Positions 29,963-38,446 of a DNA stretch of 47,803 bases are shown here, piece by piece. Location: the IMG/VR virus record IMGVR_UViG_3300042465_003683, positions 1 through 47,803 of that record. The stretch is one strand, 5' to 3'. The notes beneath the pieces are model-generated. The model saw nothing but the letters and a program-made list of their open reading frames with translations, was not told where the DNA came from and did not search any database. Source of the DNA: a virus. Within the stretch, counting starts at the first letter, position 1, and every line of letters begins with the position of its first letter. Position numbers and translations under genes: made by a program.

Positions 29963-31856
29963 AAGCCTAGCTAAGCAGTTAATCCTGCAGAACATGACGC
30001 CAGAGCAGCAGACTGCTGTTCTGGAGTCGGTTCGTGCAACGCTCCAAGAGGCCAGAGGCAACCAGAAACGACGGGTCAGTGAGAACGTCGGCATGGTGGT
30101 CGATGCTTTGAAGAAGATTGAAGCCGATATTCGGGCGAAATACGACGATCTAGGCAACAAAATCACGGCTCGAGTCAACTCAATACGTGATGGACGTGAC
30201 GGCACCAACGGATCGGACGGTCGAGATGGCTTAGATGGCCGTCCAGGCCGCGATGGCGCTCAAGGACCGGCTGGTCCGGCAGGTCGAGACGGTGTGAATG
30301 GCGTAGATGGCGTCGATGGGGTGTCTGTCACGGACGCTAAGATCGACTTCGACGGCTCGCTGGTCATTTCGCTCTCAAACGGGCGTGAAATCAATGTCGG
30401 TGAGGTGGTCGCACCCGATTTGGCCGAGCGGATTAAGGTCATCACCAACGGTGGTGGCACCTCGCAGACGGTCATTGATGCTTTGGCGTCGTTACAGACG
30501 CAGATCAACAACTTAATTCCCAGCCAGACGGGGAACTCAGGTAAGTTTCTCACAACCAATGGGTCGGCATTGTCTTGGGCATCGGTAGTTGGTGGTTTAA
30601 CCTACCAAGGCACTTGGGATGCAAGCACGAACACCCCAACGCTGACTTCTAGCGTCGGTACCAACGGCTATTACTACATCGTAGCGACCGCTGGATCAAC
30701 GAATCTGAATGGTATTACCGATTGGCAAATTGGTGACTGGTTGATGTTTAACGGCACGGTCTGGCAGAAGATCGACCAGTCGAATTTAGTCACTTCGGTC
30801 AACGGCCAAACGGGTGCCGTTAGCCTTACGACGACCAACATCAACGAAGGCACGAACCTTTACTACACCGACACGCGGGCACGGGCCTCAGTCAGTGCGG
30901 GCACGGGCATCACTTATGATTCCGCCACGGGTGTCGTCACTAACGCGGCGCCCGATCAGACAGTTGCATTGACTGGCGGCACAGGCATTAGCACCAGCGG
31001 CACGTACCCTAGTTTTACAATTACCAACAGCGCGCCAGATCAGACAGTCGCATTGACTGCGGGCACTGGTATCTCTACGTCTGGTACGTACCCCAACTTT
31101 ACGATTACCAACACCAGCCCATCGTTAGGGGGCGACGTAGTTGGCCCATCTTCGGCAACAGATAACGCAGTAGCTCGCTATGATACGACCACCGGTAAGT
31201 TAATCCAAAACAGCTTAGTTTTGATAGGTGATACAGGAAACGTAACGGGCGTTAATGCTTTGACTGTTGAAAGCCTCACGGTAAACGACAACACTACATT
31301 AGGGTTTTCTAATACAGATACCTTAGATGTACGGGCTAGAATTATTTCTGATTTAGAACCTAATGCTAATAACGCGAAAGACATCGGCACCAGCGGTAGA
31401 AACTGGCGTGACGGGTTTTTTGGTAGAAACTTAAGTACCGTAAACCTTGAAGTCACCGGCACAACGAGTTTTGATGGACAACAGGGTACAAGCGGTCAAG
31501 TCCTTACATCGGCAGGCGCAGGGGCAACACCTACTTGGACAACGCTTACAGCAAGCACTACGGTGTCGGACGACACCACGACAAACGCAAGCTACTACCC
31601 AACGTTCTCAACAGCAACTAGCGGTACGTTCTCAACTGCTACGGTATCCAGCACTAAGCTGACGTACAACCCGTCGCTGGGTGATTTGAGAGCGACACAA
31701 TTAGCCGCTTCAAACGGCATTATGTTTACCAACCAGACGATTAACACGTCGGTGACGTTTCCCACTGGGTACGACGGTATCAGCGGTAAGAACTCAACGA
31801 TCGCCTCTGGCGTAACGGTGACGGTGCCAAGCGGCGCCACCTGGACGATTGTGTAA
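29952..31856 (+). CDS. Collagen-like phage fibre protein
   Basis: 634 residues from GTG 29952. Helical head (1-75), 15 Gly-X-Y triplets (81-125, GRDGTNGSDGRDGLDG...), then beta repeats: APDQTVALTGGTGISTSGTY and APDQTVALTAGTGISTSGTY in tandem, and a fibre core NAKDIGTSGRNWRDGFFG. Ends in PSGATWTIV, a common fibre tail. Collagen triplets give a trimeric rigid stalk. Overlap with the portal gene ties it to head-gene expression; it may be a head or tail fibre. Confidence 0.8.
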   Translation: MDVESLAKQLILQNMTPEQQTAVLESVRATLQEARGNQKRRVSENVGMVVDALKKIEADIRAKYDDLGNKITARVNSIRDGRDGTNGSDGRDGLDGRPGRDGAQGPAGPAGRDGVNGVDGVDGVSVTDAKIDFDGSLVISLSNGREINVGEVVAPDLAERIKVITNGGGTSQTVIDALASLQTQINNLIPSQTGNSGKFLTTNGSALSWASVVGGLTYQGTWDASTNTPTLTSSVGTNGYYYIVATAGSTNLNGITDWQIGDWLMFNGTVWQKIDQSNLVTSVNGQTGAVSLTTTNINEGTNLYYTDTRARASVSAGTGITYDSATGVVTNAAPDQTVALTGGTGISTSGTYPSFTITNSAPDQTVALTAGTGISTSGTYPNFTITNTSPSLGGDVVGPSSATDNAVARYDTTTGKLIQNSLVLIGDTGNVTGVNALTVESLTVNDNTTLGFSNTDTLDVRARIISDLEPNANNAKDIGTSGRNWRDGFFGRNLSTVNLEVTGTTSFDGQQGTSGQVLTSAGAGATPTWTTLTASTTVSDDTTTNASYYPTFSTATSGTFSTATVSSTKLTYNPSLGDLRATQLAASNGIMFTNQTINTSVTFPTGYDGISGKNSTIASGVTVTVPSGATWTIV

Positions 31857-31865
31857 GGAACGATT

Positions 31866-32390
31866 ATGCCAATGACATTAAGCGGAGATGGGACGATTAC
31901 AGGGCTAGCGGTAGGTGGTCTGCCTGATGCTACGGTTGTTCAAGCTGATTTGGCTACAGGCGTGGCTAGTAATGGGCCAGCATTTAGCGCTTATTTAGGG
32001 TCAAATCAAAGTCCAACAAATGCCACATATACAAAAGTTCAAATAAATACAGAATCTTTTGATACTGCTAGTTGTTTTGATACTTCACTATATAGATTTA
32101 CTCCTAATGTAGCTGGTTACTACCAAGTCCAAGCTACTTGTAGAATTTCAAGTACAGCACCGTCAACTTATGTTTGGGCTATATACAAAAATGGATCAAA
32201 CATAGCTGAATTAAATGTAGCTACTACGCCAGCTTCTTTTGATAATAGAGTAATTGCAAGTTTAGTTTCTATGAATGGCACAACTGACTATTTAGAATTT
32301 TATTGTTACTGCTCTGCTGCTTCTGGGCAAACTTTTAATGCTGGCTCGGCTACTACATATTTCCAAGCGTTTTTAGCGAGGGCAGCATGA
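31866..32390 (+). CDS. C1q/TNF-like fibre tip protein
   Basis: 174 residues. N-terminal tag MPMTLSGDGTITGL, widely used in environmental phage fibres, then a jelly-roll-like domain with SLYRFTPNVAGYYQVQATC, VWAIYKNGSNIAELN and a C-terminal YFQAFLARAA strand, the C1q/TNF pattern. Probably a trimeric receptor-binding knob. More A/T-rich than the preceding fibre gene. Confidence 0.65.
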   Translation: MPMTLSGDGTITGLAVGGLPDATVVQADLATGVASNGPAFSAYLGSNQSPTNATYTKVQINTESFDTASCFDTSLYRFTPNVAGYYQVQATCRISSTAPSTYVWAIYKNGSNIAELNVATTPASFDNRVIASLVSMNGTTDYLEFYCYCSAASGQTFNAGSATTYFQAFLARAA

Positions 32391-32554
32391 CACTCTACGA
32401 CAAAATCCTAGCCATATACCCTGAACTGCAACAGCAAGATTTTTATACCGTCATTACACTGCAAAACGACTCTGATGGTCGTGGTGATTACATAGCTAAA
32501 TGGGATCACCCGACACTGCCTCGCCCTACTGAGGATCAATTAAATGCCGCTTAA
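32387..32554 (+). CDS. Short XkdW-like tail protein
   Basis: 55 residues beginning MTLYDKILAIYPELQQQDF, then TLQNDSDGRGDYIAKWDHP and PTLPRPTEDQLNAA. This is the small phage protein often called XkdW-like and placed next to fibre genes; it may be a chaperone or a fibre linker. Overlaps both neighbours (32387-32390, 32544-32554). Confidence 0.65.
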   Translation: MTLYDKILAIYPELQQQDFYTVITLQNDSDGRGDYIAKWDHPTLPRPTEDQLNAA

Positions 32555-33062
32555 ACTAAATTCATCTGGTGGTGGTAGCGTACTATTGCAGGAGCCTAGT
32601 ACGGCTTCTAATCGCACCTTAACGCTGCCTGATGCAACTACTACAGCAGTCGGAACTGACGCTACTCAAACGCTATCAAATAAGACGTTTTCAGGGGCGC
32701 AGACATTTGGTACAGCTTCATTTCCAGAGCCTAGTGGATCAGCGCCATTGTATGCAGCTAGAGCATGGGTCAACTTTAACGGCACAGGTACAGTCGCTAT
32801 TACGGCAAGCGGTAATGTATCAAGCATCACTGATAATGCTGTAGGTGATTACACAGTTAATTTCACTACCGCAATGTCTGACGCAAACTATAGTTTCTTT
32901 GGGAATGGGTCTAATACAACTAACGCAAACATTTTGTGCGTTCCTTTGTTAAATTGGGATAATCCAACAAAGACCACAAGTGCATTAAGACTCTATAACA
33001 TTAAAACAACTAATGGCGCTGCGACAGACCAGAACACAATTTCTATCTCCGTTTTCCGATAA
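32544..33062 (+). CDS. Fibre protein
   Basis: 172 residues. N-terminal fibre tag (PLKLNSSGGGSVLLQEPSTAS, up to NRTLTLPDATT), NKTFSGAQTFG, then a domain ARAWVNFNGTGTVAITASGN with DYTVNFTTAMSDANY and ISISVFR at the end. This layout recurs in aquatic phage tail fibres and probably makes a trimeric beta domain. Start overlaps the XkdW-like gene; GAGGAT lies upstream. Confidence 0.7.
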   Translation: MPLKLNSSGGGSVLLQEPSTASNRTLTLPDATTTAVGTDATQTLSNKTFSGAQTFGTASFPEPSGSAPLYAARAWVNFNGTGTVAITASGNVSSITDNAVGDYTVNFTTAMSDANYSFFGNGSNTTNANILCVPLLNWDNPTKTTSALRLYNIKTTNGAATDQNTISISVFR

Positions 33063-33070
33063 GGACAACC

Positions 33071-33262
33071 ATGAACTCACGCATAATTTACCCAACAGAT
33101 GACGGCGGTGTCGCTGTCATAGTTCCAGCCGCTGAGTGTGGCTTAACCATTGAAGAAATCGCTGCTAAGGACGTACCAGCAGGTAAGCCTTACGAGATCG
33201 TAGACGTAGCGGATATTCCTTCAGATCGTACATTTAGAGGGGCTTGGTCATGGGTCTCGTAA
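33071..33262 (+). CDS. Small fibre-associated protein
   Basis: 63 residues: MNSRIIYPTDDGGVAVIVPA, then a Glu/Ala helix and DVADIPSDRTFRGAWSW. The ending DIPSDR(T/Y)FR.AW is common in short phage proteins paired with a following helical protein (as here). Possibly a fibre assembly factor. AAGGACAACC precedes the start, and it overlaps the next gene by 13 bases. Confidence 0.55.
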   Translation: MNSRIIYPTDDGGVAVIVPAAECGLTIEEIAAKDVPAGKPYEIVDVADIPSDRTFRGAWSWVS

Positions 33263-33483
33263 TCGACTTAACTAAAGCTAAAAACATTGGTCACGATATG
33301 CGTCGTGCTGCTAGGGCTGAAGAATTCAAGCCTTACGACGAAGCTATAGCCAAGCAGATACCGGGTGCATTAGACGGTGCAGAAGCTGCTCGTCAAGCTA
33401 TCCGTGACAAGTACGCAGCTATCCAGACTAGTATTGATGCAGCAGCCACACCTGACGAGATCAAAGCAGCATTGGGGATTTAA
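33250..33483 (+). CDS. Small helical fibre-associated protein
   Basis: 77 residues from ATG 33250 (MGLVIDLTKAKNIGHDMRRA). A two-helix layout with AIRDKYAAIQTSIDAAATPDE near the C-terminus, a pattern frequent in phage fibre-assembly or DUF4376-like proteins. It probably works with the 33071 product, since the two genes overlap and are often fused or adjacent in phages. It ends directly at the next start. Confidence 0.55.
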   Translation: MGLVIDLTKAKNIGHDMRRAARAEEFKPYDEAIAKQIPGALDGAEAARQAIRDKYAAIQTSIDAAATPDEIKAALGI

Positions 33484-34596
33484 ATGTCCGTATCAATTAA
33501 TGGCACTAATGGCTTAACTTTTAATGACGGTAGCGCACAGGCTACTGCTGCTACTGGCTTTGGCTTCAAAAACCGCATCATTAACGGTGCGATGGTGATC
33601 GACCAGCGCAATGCGGGGGCATCTATATCTGTCAGTAGTAATACTGGCAATCAATTTGGTGCAGATAGATTCTTAGTTCAAGGCACATCGGCTGAAGGAG
33701 TATTTTCAGCCCAACAGTTAAGCGCAACACCACCAACTGGTTTTAAAAACTATGTTCGCATTCAAACAACAACGGCATCTGCATCTCCAGCATCAGGTTC
33801 GTTATATGCAATGTCTCAAATTATTGAGGGCTTTAATATTGCCGATCTTGGATTTGGTGCTGCTGGCGCTTCCACGGTTACCTTTTCGTTTTGGATTCGC
33901 AGTTCATTGACAGGTACATTTTCGGGTTCTTTAAAAAACGGAAATGCTTACAACCGTTCATATCCGTTTACCTACGCAATCTCTGCCGCAAACACTTGGG
34001 AGTACAAGACCGTTACAGTTGCGGGTGATACATCAGGTACATGGCAAACGGGTAACTTGGGTGGGCTTATTGTTTATTGGGATTTAGGTTGTGGCAGTTC
34101 TTTGCTGTCTACCGCAAACTCTTGGCAAGGCGCTAACTATAACGGCGTAACAGGTTCAACACGTTTAATTTCTACGCTCAACGCAACCCTTGACATCACC
34201 GGCGTACAACTCGAAAAAGGCAGCACAGCCACCAGCTTTGACTACAGGCCGTATGGTACGGAGTTGGCGTTGTGTCAGCGGTATTATGAGAAGACATACA
34301 ACATTGATGTTGTTCCGGGCGCTGCTTCGGATTTGGGAGCTAGTCTTATTAGACCGCCAAGCACAAGCGTAAACATATCAGTACCTTTTAAGGTAACAAA
34401 AAGAGCAACGCCATCTGTTACTGTCTACTCACCCGTAACTGGGACATCGTCAAGATTCAGAAATTACTCAACCAGCGCCGACGTTACGATTGGTGGAGTA
34501 GCTTTTATCGGAACAAGCACAGCATCTCCGTATTACGACTCAGCAACAGCTAATAATCAATATGCTTTTCAAATGGTTACAGAATCGGAGTTGTAA
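33484..34596 (+). CDS. Tail fibre with carbohydrate-binding-like domain
   Basis: 370 residues. N-terminal tag SVSINGTNGLTFNDGSAQA, then FKNRIINGAMVIDQRNAG and GADRF, a widespread entry to a lectin-like jelly-roll in phage fibres. ITGVQLEKGSTATSFDYRP and TELALCQRYYEKTYN form the conserved end of that domain, followed by an extra C-terminal beta region of about 100 residues. A receptor-binding protein is likely. Confidence 0.7.
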   Translation: MSVSINGTNGLTFNDGSAQATAATGFGFKNRIINGAMVIDQRNAGASISVSSNTGNQFGADRFLVQGTSAEGVFSAQQLSATPPTGFKNYVRIQTTTASASPASGSLYAMSQIIEGFNIADLGFGAAGASTVTFSFWIRSSLTGTFSGSLKNGNAYNRSYPFTYAISAANTWEYKTVTVAGDTSGTWQTGNLGGLIVYWDLGCGSSLLSTANSWQGANYNGVTGSTRLISTLNATLDITGVQLEKGSTATSFDYRPYGTELALCQRYYEKTYNIDVVPGAASDLGASLIRPPSTSVNISVPFKVTKRATPSVTVYSPVTGTSSRFRNYSTSADVTIGGVAFIGTSTASPYYDSATANNQYAFQMVTESEL

Positions 34597-34740
34597 ATGT
34601 ATAAATTAACTCAATACCAAGTTGTCCACCGTCTTTCAGATGGCGCATTTATACCATTCGATCCAGCCAACACGGACTACCAAGCGTATTTAAAGTGGCT
34701 TGAAGAAGGCAACACACCGGAGCCAGCCGATGACGCCTGA
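34597..34740 (+). CDS. Short fibre-region protein
   Basis: 47 residues: [20 protein letters not shown] then [17 protein letters not shown] and a short acidic end. It is a frequent phage small protein in fibre clusters ('RL.DGA.IP.D..N.DY..YL.W...GN'). Role unknown, possibly assembly. It overlaps the next gene by 11 bases. Confidence 0.6.
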   Translation: MYKLTQYQVVHRLSDGAFIPFDPANTDYQAYLKWLEEGNTPEPADDA

Positions 34741-34969
34741 ACTGCAGCGCTATTACGAAGATCGGTTCGCCATGATGACCCACCAGGGCTGGCGCGATCT
34801 GCTGGAAGATATTGACTTAATGATAACGTCTTTAAACAATGTTGCTACAATCCAAGACGAAAAAGATTTACAATTTAAAAAGGGTGAGTTATCTATTCTA
34901 AATTGGCTGAAAACCTTGAAACAGGTCAGCGAAGAGGCATACGAGGCACTCAATGAGAAAGATATTTGA
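34730..34969 (+). CDS. Small helical phage protein
   Basis: 79 residues from ATG 34730; an in-frame TTG upstream (34700) lies inside the previous gene and has no ribosome site. [37 protein letters not shown] and [20 protein letters not shown] form three helices. The pattern is common beside scaffold genes in environmental phages. Overlaps the zinc-ribbon gene by 17 bases. Confidence 0.6.
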   Translation: MTPELQRYYEDRFAMMTHQGWRDLLEDIDLMITSLNNVATIQDEKDLQFKKGELSILNWLKTLKQVSEEAYEALNEKDI

Positions 34970-35180
34970 ATTTCTCTGCGAAAGCGGGGAGCGCATCGAA
35001 CGATTTGTCGAGTATGAAGACAAGGTAGTTCGTTGCAATTGCGGCAAGACGGCCAGCCGCACCATATCTGCGCCGGCGTTTAAATTGGAAGGGTGGTCGG
35101 GAGCGTTTCCTACAGCTCACGCAAAGTTTGGTAAAAGCCACCGAGACAAGCTAAAATCCGAGCAGAAGGCGAACAGATAA
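34953..35180 (+). CDS. Small zinc-ribbon-like phage protein
   Basis: 75 residues: [20 protein letters not shown], then VVRCNCGKTASRTISAPAF with CxC and a lone N-terminal Cys, then KLEGWSGAFPTAH and a Lys-rich tail. It resembles small FmdB-type single zinc-ribbon proteins that occur just before scaffold genes in environmental podoviruses. Role unknown. Confidence 0.6.
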   Translation: MRKIFEFLCESGERIERFVEYEDKVVRCNCGKTASRTISAPAFKLEGWSGAFPTAHAKFGKSHRDKLKSEQKANR

Positions 35181-35244
35181 GCAGAAATGCCCTGTTCATG
35201 TTTAATCCTGAGAACCAAAAGATGGCAGGAAAAGGAACTTCGAC

Positions 35245-36003
35245 ATGTTGATTGATAAAGAACCAGAGATGCCTAGTGAGTTAGAGGCAGAGGAAGCAAA
35301 ACTACCTGAGTACGCAGCGCCAGAGATACCCGAACTACCTGACCGCTATCGCGGCAAGTCGATCGAGGATGTTGTCAAGATGCACCAAGAGGCCGAAAAG
35401 GTCATTGGTCGCCAGGCGCAGGAAGTCGGGGAAGTGCGAAAACTTGCCGATGAGCTGATTAAGCAGAATCTCTCGTCAAAATCTCAACCTGTTGAGCAGG
35501 TAGAGCCTGAAGTAGACTTTTTTGAGAACCCTCAGAGGGCGATTCAAAAAACCGTTGAGACACATCCGGACGTTATCGCTGCCCGCCAAGCGGGTGTCGA
35601 GTTCAAACGGATGCAAACTCAGCAACGTCTGGCGCAAGAACACCCGGATTTCATGGAAATCGGGGCCGACAAGGACTTTGAGACATGGATTAAATCGTCT
35701 CAGGTACGACTCGAACTCTACGCCAGAGCCGATGCGCAGTTTGACTTCGATGCGGCCAATGAATTGCTAAGCACCTACAAGCAGTTGCGTGGCATTAAGC
35801 AAAAGCAGGTCGAGCAATCCGGTAAGGAGGCTCGCCAGCAGTCGCTAAAAGCAGCGCAAGTGGATACAGGTGGCACCGGGGAAAGTTCGAAACGTGTCTA
35901 CCGCAGAGCTGACCTTATTCGGCTGAAAATGACCGATCCAGCTCGATATGACGCGCTGTCCGATGAAATTATGGCGGCGTATTCAGAAGGCCGGGTCAAA
36001 TAA
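35245..36003 (+). CDS. Capsid scaffolding protein
   Basis: 252 residues located directly before the coat gene. Acidic, Pro-rich start (EPEMPSELEAEEAKLPEY), long charged helices (GKSIEDVVKMHQEAEKVIGR, ARADAQFDFDAANELLST) and a basic C-terminus (SSKRVYRRADLIRLKMTD ... YDALSDEIMAAYSEGRVK), which in P22-like phages binds the coat protein. It guides procapsid assembly and exits before packaging. Confidence 0.8.
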   Translation: MLIDKEPEMPSELEAEEAKLPEYAAPEIPELPDRYRGKSIEDVVKMHQEAEKVIGRQAQEVGEVRKLADELIKQNLSSKSQPVEQVEPEVDFFENPQRAIQKTVETHPDVIAARQAGVEFKRMQTQQRLAQEHPDFMEIGADKDFETWIKSSQVRLELYARADAQFDFDAANELLSTYKQLRGIKQKQVEQSGKEARQQSLKAAQVDTGGTGESSKRVYRRADLIRLKMTDPARYDALSDEIMAAYSEGRVK

Positions 36004-36030
36004 ATTTACTTTTGACTTTAGGAGTTAGAC

Positions 36031-37002
36031 ATGGCAACCGCATTTAGCCCATCAAACAGCGTAACGACAACGACAGCAGCAACGTTCATTCCAGAGATTT
36101 GGAGTGATGAAATTGTTGCGGCCTACAAAAAGAACCTGGTTCTGGCCAACATCGTTATGAAGATGAACTTCAAAGGCAAGAAAGGTGACACCGTTCACGT
36201 TCCTGCCCCAACCCGTGGTAGCGCCTCGGCCAAAGTGGCAACTAATGCCGTCACGCTGATCGCTGCAACTGAGTCTGAAGTCCAGATTCTGATCAACAAG
36301 CACTACGAGTACAGCCGTCTGATCGAAGACATCGTCGAAGCCCAGGCTCTGAACTCACTGCGTCAGTTCTACACCAACGACGCCGGCTATGCGCTGGCTC
36401 GCCAAGTAGATACCGATCTGGTGCAGCTCGGTCGTGCATTCAACGGCGCAACCGTTGGTACCGACGACTACGCAACCAGCAACACCACCACCAAGGCTTT
36501 CATTGGTTCGGACGGCACGACTGCGTACAACAGCACCAGCTCCAACGCTGCTGCGCTGACTGACGTTGCTATCCGTCGTACCATCCAGCGTCTGGATGAC
36601 AACGACACCCCAATGGACGGTCGTTTCTTCATCATCCCACCATCAAGCCGTAACACGCTGATGGGTCTGGCTCGTTACACCGAACAGGCCTTTGTCGGCG
36701 ACGGCAATGCTATTCGTAACGGCGAGATCGGCAACCTGTACGGTATCCCTGTGTTCGTGACTTCCAACGCTGATACTGGCGCTGGCAACTCGGGCGCTGA
36801 CCGTATCTGCCTGATGGGTCACAAGGAGTCGATGGTGCTGGTTGAGCAGATGGGCGTTCGTTCGCAGACCCAGTACAAGCAGGAATATCTGGGCACGCTG
36901 TTCACCTCTGACATGCTCTACGGTGTCAAGGCAATGCGTACTGCTGCAACCGTCGGCGCTGCAACATCGTCCTCGGCCTTTGCACTGGCTGTTCCAGCCT
37001 AA
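36031..37002 (+). CDS. Major capsid protein
   Basis: 323 residues with an AGGAG site at the start. Blocks: ATTFIPEIWSDEIVAAYKKN, VHVPAPTRGSAS, a helical spine (YEYSRLIEDIVEAQALNSL), ARQVDTDLVQLG, RRTIQRLDDNDTP, RFFIIPPSS and RSQTQYKQEYLG. This is the recognised coat protein of environmental podoviruses with an HK97-type fold. Its C-terminal 36 codons also form the window start. Terminator follows at 37010. Confidence 0.9.
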   Translation: MATAFSPSNSVTTTTAATFIPEIWSDEIVAAYKKNLVLANIVMKMNFKGKKGDTVHVPAPTRGSASAKVATNAVTLIAATESEVQILINKHYEYSRLIEDIVEAQALNSLRQFYTNDAGYALARQVDTDLVQLGRAFNGATVGTDDYATSNTTTKAFIGSDGTTAYNSTSSNAAALTDVAIRRTIQRLDDNDTPMDGRFFIIPPSSRNTLMGLARYTEQAFVGDGNAIRNGEIGNLYGIPVFVTSNADTGAGNSGADRICLMGHKESMVLVEQMGVRSQTQYKQEYLGTLFTSDMLYGVKAMRTAATVGAATSSSAFALAVPA

Positions 37003-37009
37003 TTAAACT

Positions 37010-37032
37010 CCCCGGCTTAGGCCGGGGGTTTT
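37010..37032 (+). terminator. Terminator after the coat gene, lap B
   Basis: Same 7-bp stem as at 119, TTAG loop, followed by a longer T-run (GTTTTT). The first difference between the laps (37019) lies in this loop. Confidence 0.8.
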
Positions 37033-37053
37033 TAACCTAATTAGGAGAACATC

Positions 37054-37380
37054 ATGGCAAATGCAACATCCGTCGTCGTCCGCGCTGGCAATGACCAGTT
37101 TCGCGGTCTTTACACTAGCACCTGGCTGGTTCGTGCCACTCTCAACGCTGACAGCTTGTCTGACGGCGCTGGTGACACCGATACCGTAGCTGTTCCCGGT
37201 GTGGCACTCGGTGACATGGTTTTGTCGGCTTCTCTGGCAGTGGATGTGGCGGGTCTTATCGTCACAGGCTATGTCAGCGCAGCAGACACCGTTAGCATCC
37301 GGTTCCAGAACGAAACCGGCGGCACCGTTGATCTGGCGTCGTCCACACTTCGTCTCGTAATCGCACGTTCATTGGCGTAA
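37054..37380 (+). CDS. Probable capsid decoration protein, lap B
   Basis: 108 residues, same start context as 163-489 and the same beta-rich composition. Differs at about 15 positions, mostly surface-type (NTF/STW, ADT/SDG, TAYVSAANV/TGYVSAADT, AEVN/GTVD). The framework NATSVVVRAGNDQFRGLYT and DTDTVAVPGV is unchanged. Confidence 0.6.
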   Translation: MANATSVVVRAGNDQFRGLYTSTWLVRATLNADSLSDGAGDTDTVAVPGVALGDMVLSASLAVDVAGLIVTGYVSAADTVSIRFQNETGGTVDLASSTLRLVIARSLA

Positions 37381-37384
37381 AAGC

Positions 37385-37402
37385 CGGGGGCTTTGGCCCC
37401 CG
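37385..37402 (+). terminator. Hairpin between decoration and AT-hook genes, lap B
   Basis: 7-bp stem (37385-37391 with 37396-37402), TTTG loop. Its outer pairs differ from those of lap A (490-515) yet still pair. Confidence 0.55.
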
Positions 37403-37422
37403 TCTTGCCATCAGGAGGTTTC

Positions 37423-37626
37423 ATGGCAACTTTTAAGTGTCTATCCAGTGGCCAAACAGTCACGTTTACTTTGCAGCACGACATCGACAGCATGAAAGGC
37501 CATCAAGGATACATCCGCGTCGATTTACCCGAGGATACGCACAGCGAAGAGGCTAGTTTGGTAACCATACCCCCGCCAGCAAAACGGCAGGGGCGGCCAA
37601 GGAAAATGGAAAATGTCGGAAATTGA
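37423..37626 (+). CDS. Small AT-hook-tailed protein, lap B
   Basis: 67 residues from a regular ATG with AGGAGG, confirming the matching GTG start in lap A. The core HDIDSMKGHQGY and the AT-hook (KRQGRPRK here) are conserved; the Glu/Pro linker between them differs. Confidence 0.65.
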   Translation: MATFKCLSSGQTVTFTLQHDIDSMKGHQGYIRVDLPEDTHSEEASLVTIPPPAKRQGRPRKMENVGN

Positions 37627-37819
37627 CCCGAGAGAGTTTGGCAAATTGGAAGCGCAAGTAGAACTCATGCAGTCAGAGATCCATGCGCTGCGCAATGACG
37701 TCAAGCAGTTGCTGGAAATGGCTAATAAGTCCAAAGGCGGCTTTTGGATGGGTATGACGATCGCGTCTGCTTTGGGCGGCATACTGACTTTTGTTGCAGA
37801 TAGACTGTTTTTCAAATAA
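37613..37819 (+). CDS. Small coiled-coil membrane protein, lap B
   Basis: 68 residues. The membrane part differs from lap A by one residue (FAAD/FVAD), while the coiled coil has several changes (ELMQSEIHALRNDV), all keeping the heptad pattern. Confidence 0.75.
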   Translation: MSEIDPREFGKLEAQVELMQSEIHALRNDVKQLLEMANKSKGGFWMGMTIASALGGILTFVADRLFFK

Positions 37820-37830
37820 GGGGTGACATC

Positions 37831-37995
37831 ATGCCAATGGTTGACGGAAAGAAGTACCCATACACGAAAAAAGGCAAGCAGGAAGCTGCTTCGGCCAAGA
37901 TCAGCAAGCTGCGCAAAGAGGGCTACCCGCAGAAACAGGCGGTAGCTATCGGGCTTAGCATGGCCGGCATGGCCAAGAAAAAGGCCAAAAAATGA
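37831..37995 (+). CDS. Small basic Lys-rich protein, lap B
   Basis: 54 residues identical to 940-1104 at the protein level, with only a few silent base changes. It is the last conserved gene before the swapped slot. Confidence 0.7.
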   Translation: MPMVDGKKYPYTKKGKQEAASAKISKLRKEGYPQKQAVAIGLSMAGMAKKKAKK

Positions 37996-38147
37996 AGCCG
38001 GTCTGGGAGGCCAAACGGCCTAAAAAGCTGGGTGAGTCTAAGCCCTTGACCCCAGCGAAAAAGGCGTCGGCCAAGCGTATGGCCAAGGCAGCTGGACGGC
38101 CCTATCCGAATTTGATCGACAACATGAGGGCAGCGAGGAAGAAATGA
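37992..38147 (+). CDS. Small basic protein, lap B allele of the swapped slot
   Basis: 51 residues: MKPVWEAKRPKKLGESKPLT, then AKRMAKAAGRPYPNLIDNMR and a Lys/Arg end. The ending GRPYPN(L)xDNMRAA is a recurrent phage motif of unknown role. Unrelated to the lap A protein in the same place, although both are basic, about 50 residues long, and joined by ATGA overlaps. Suggests exchange of functionally similar small proteins. Confidence 0.65.
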   Translation: MKPVWEAKRPKKLGESKPLTPAKKASAKRMAKAAGRPYPNLIDNMRAARKK

Positions 38148-38446
38148 AAACACCCGCTTGGCAAAGAAAAGCCGGTCAAAATGCAAAAGGCGGCTTGAAT
38201 GCCAAAGGCCGGGAGTCTTATAATGCAGCAACTGGGGGAAACCTCAAAGCGCCGGTGAAATCCGGCGACAACCCACGACGAGCTTCTTTTCTTGCCAGGA
38301 TGGGCAATATGCCCGGTCCGGAGCGTGTAGACGGCAAGCCCACCCGGCTGCTGTTGTCCTTAAACGCTTGGGGCGCTACATCCAAGGCAGATGCAAAGGT
38401 AAAAGCTAAAGCTATCTCCGCAAGGAATAAGGCGAAAAGCAAATGA
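38144..38446 (+). CDS. Conserved phage small protein (DUF6321-like), lap B
   Basis: 100 residues that differ from 1250-1552 by about one residue (TTGG/ATGG) over a nearly identical DNA sequence, so this gene is either under strong constraint or was recently shared by recombination. Confidence 0.75.
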   Translation: MKTPAWQRKAGQNAKGGLNAKGRESYNAATGGNLKAPVKSGDNPRRASFLARMGNMPGPERVDGKPTRLLLSLNAWGATSKADAKVKAKAISARNKAKSK

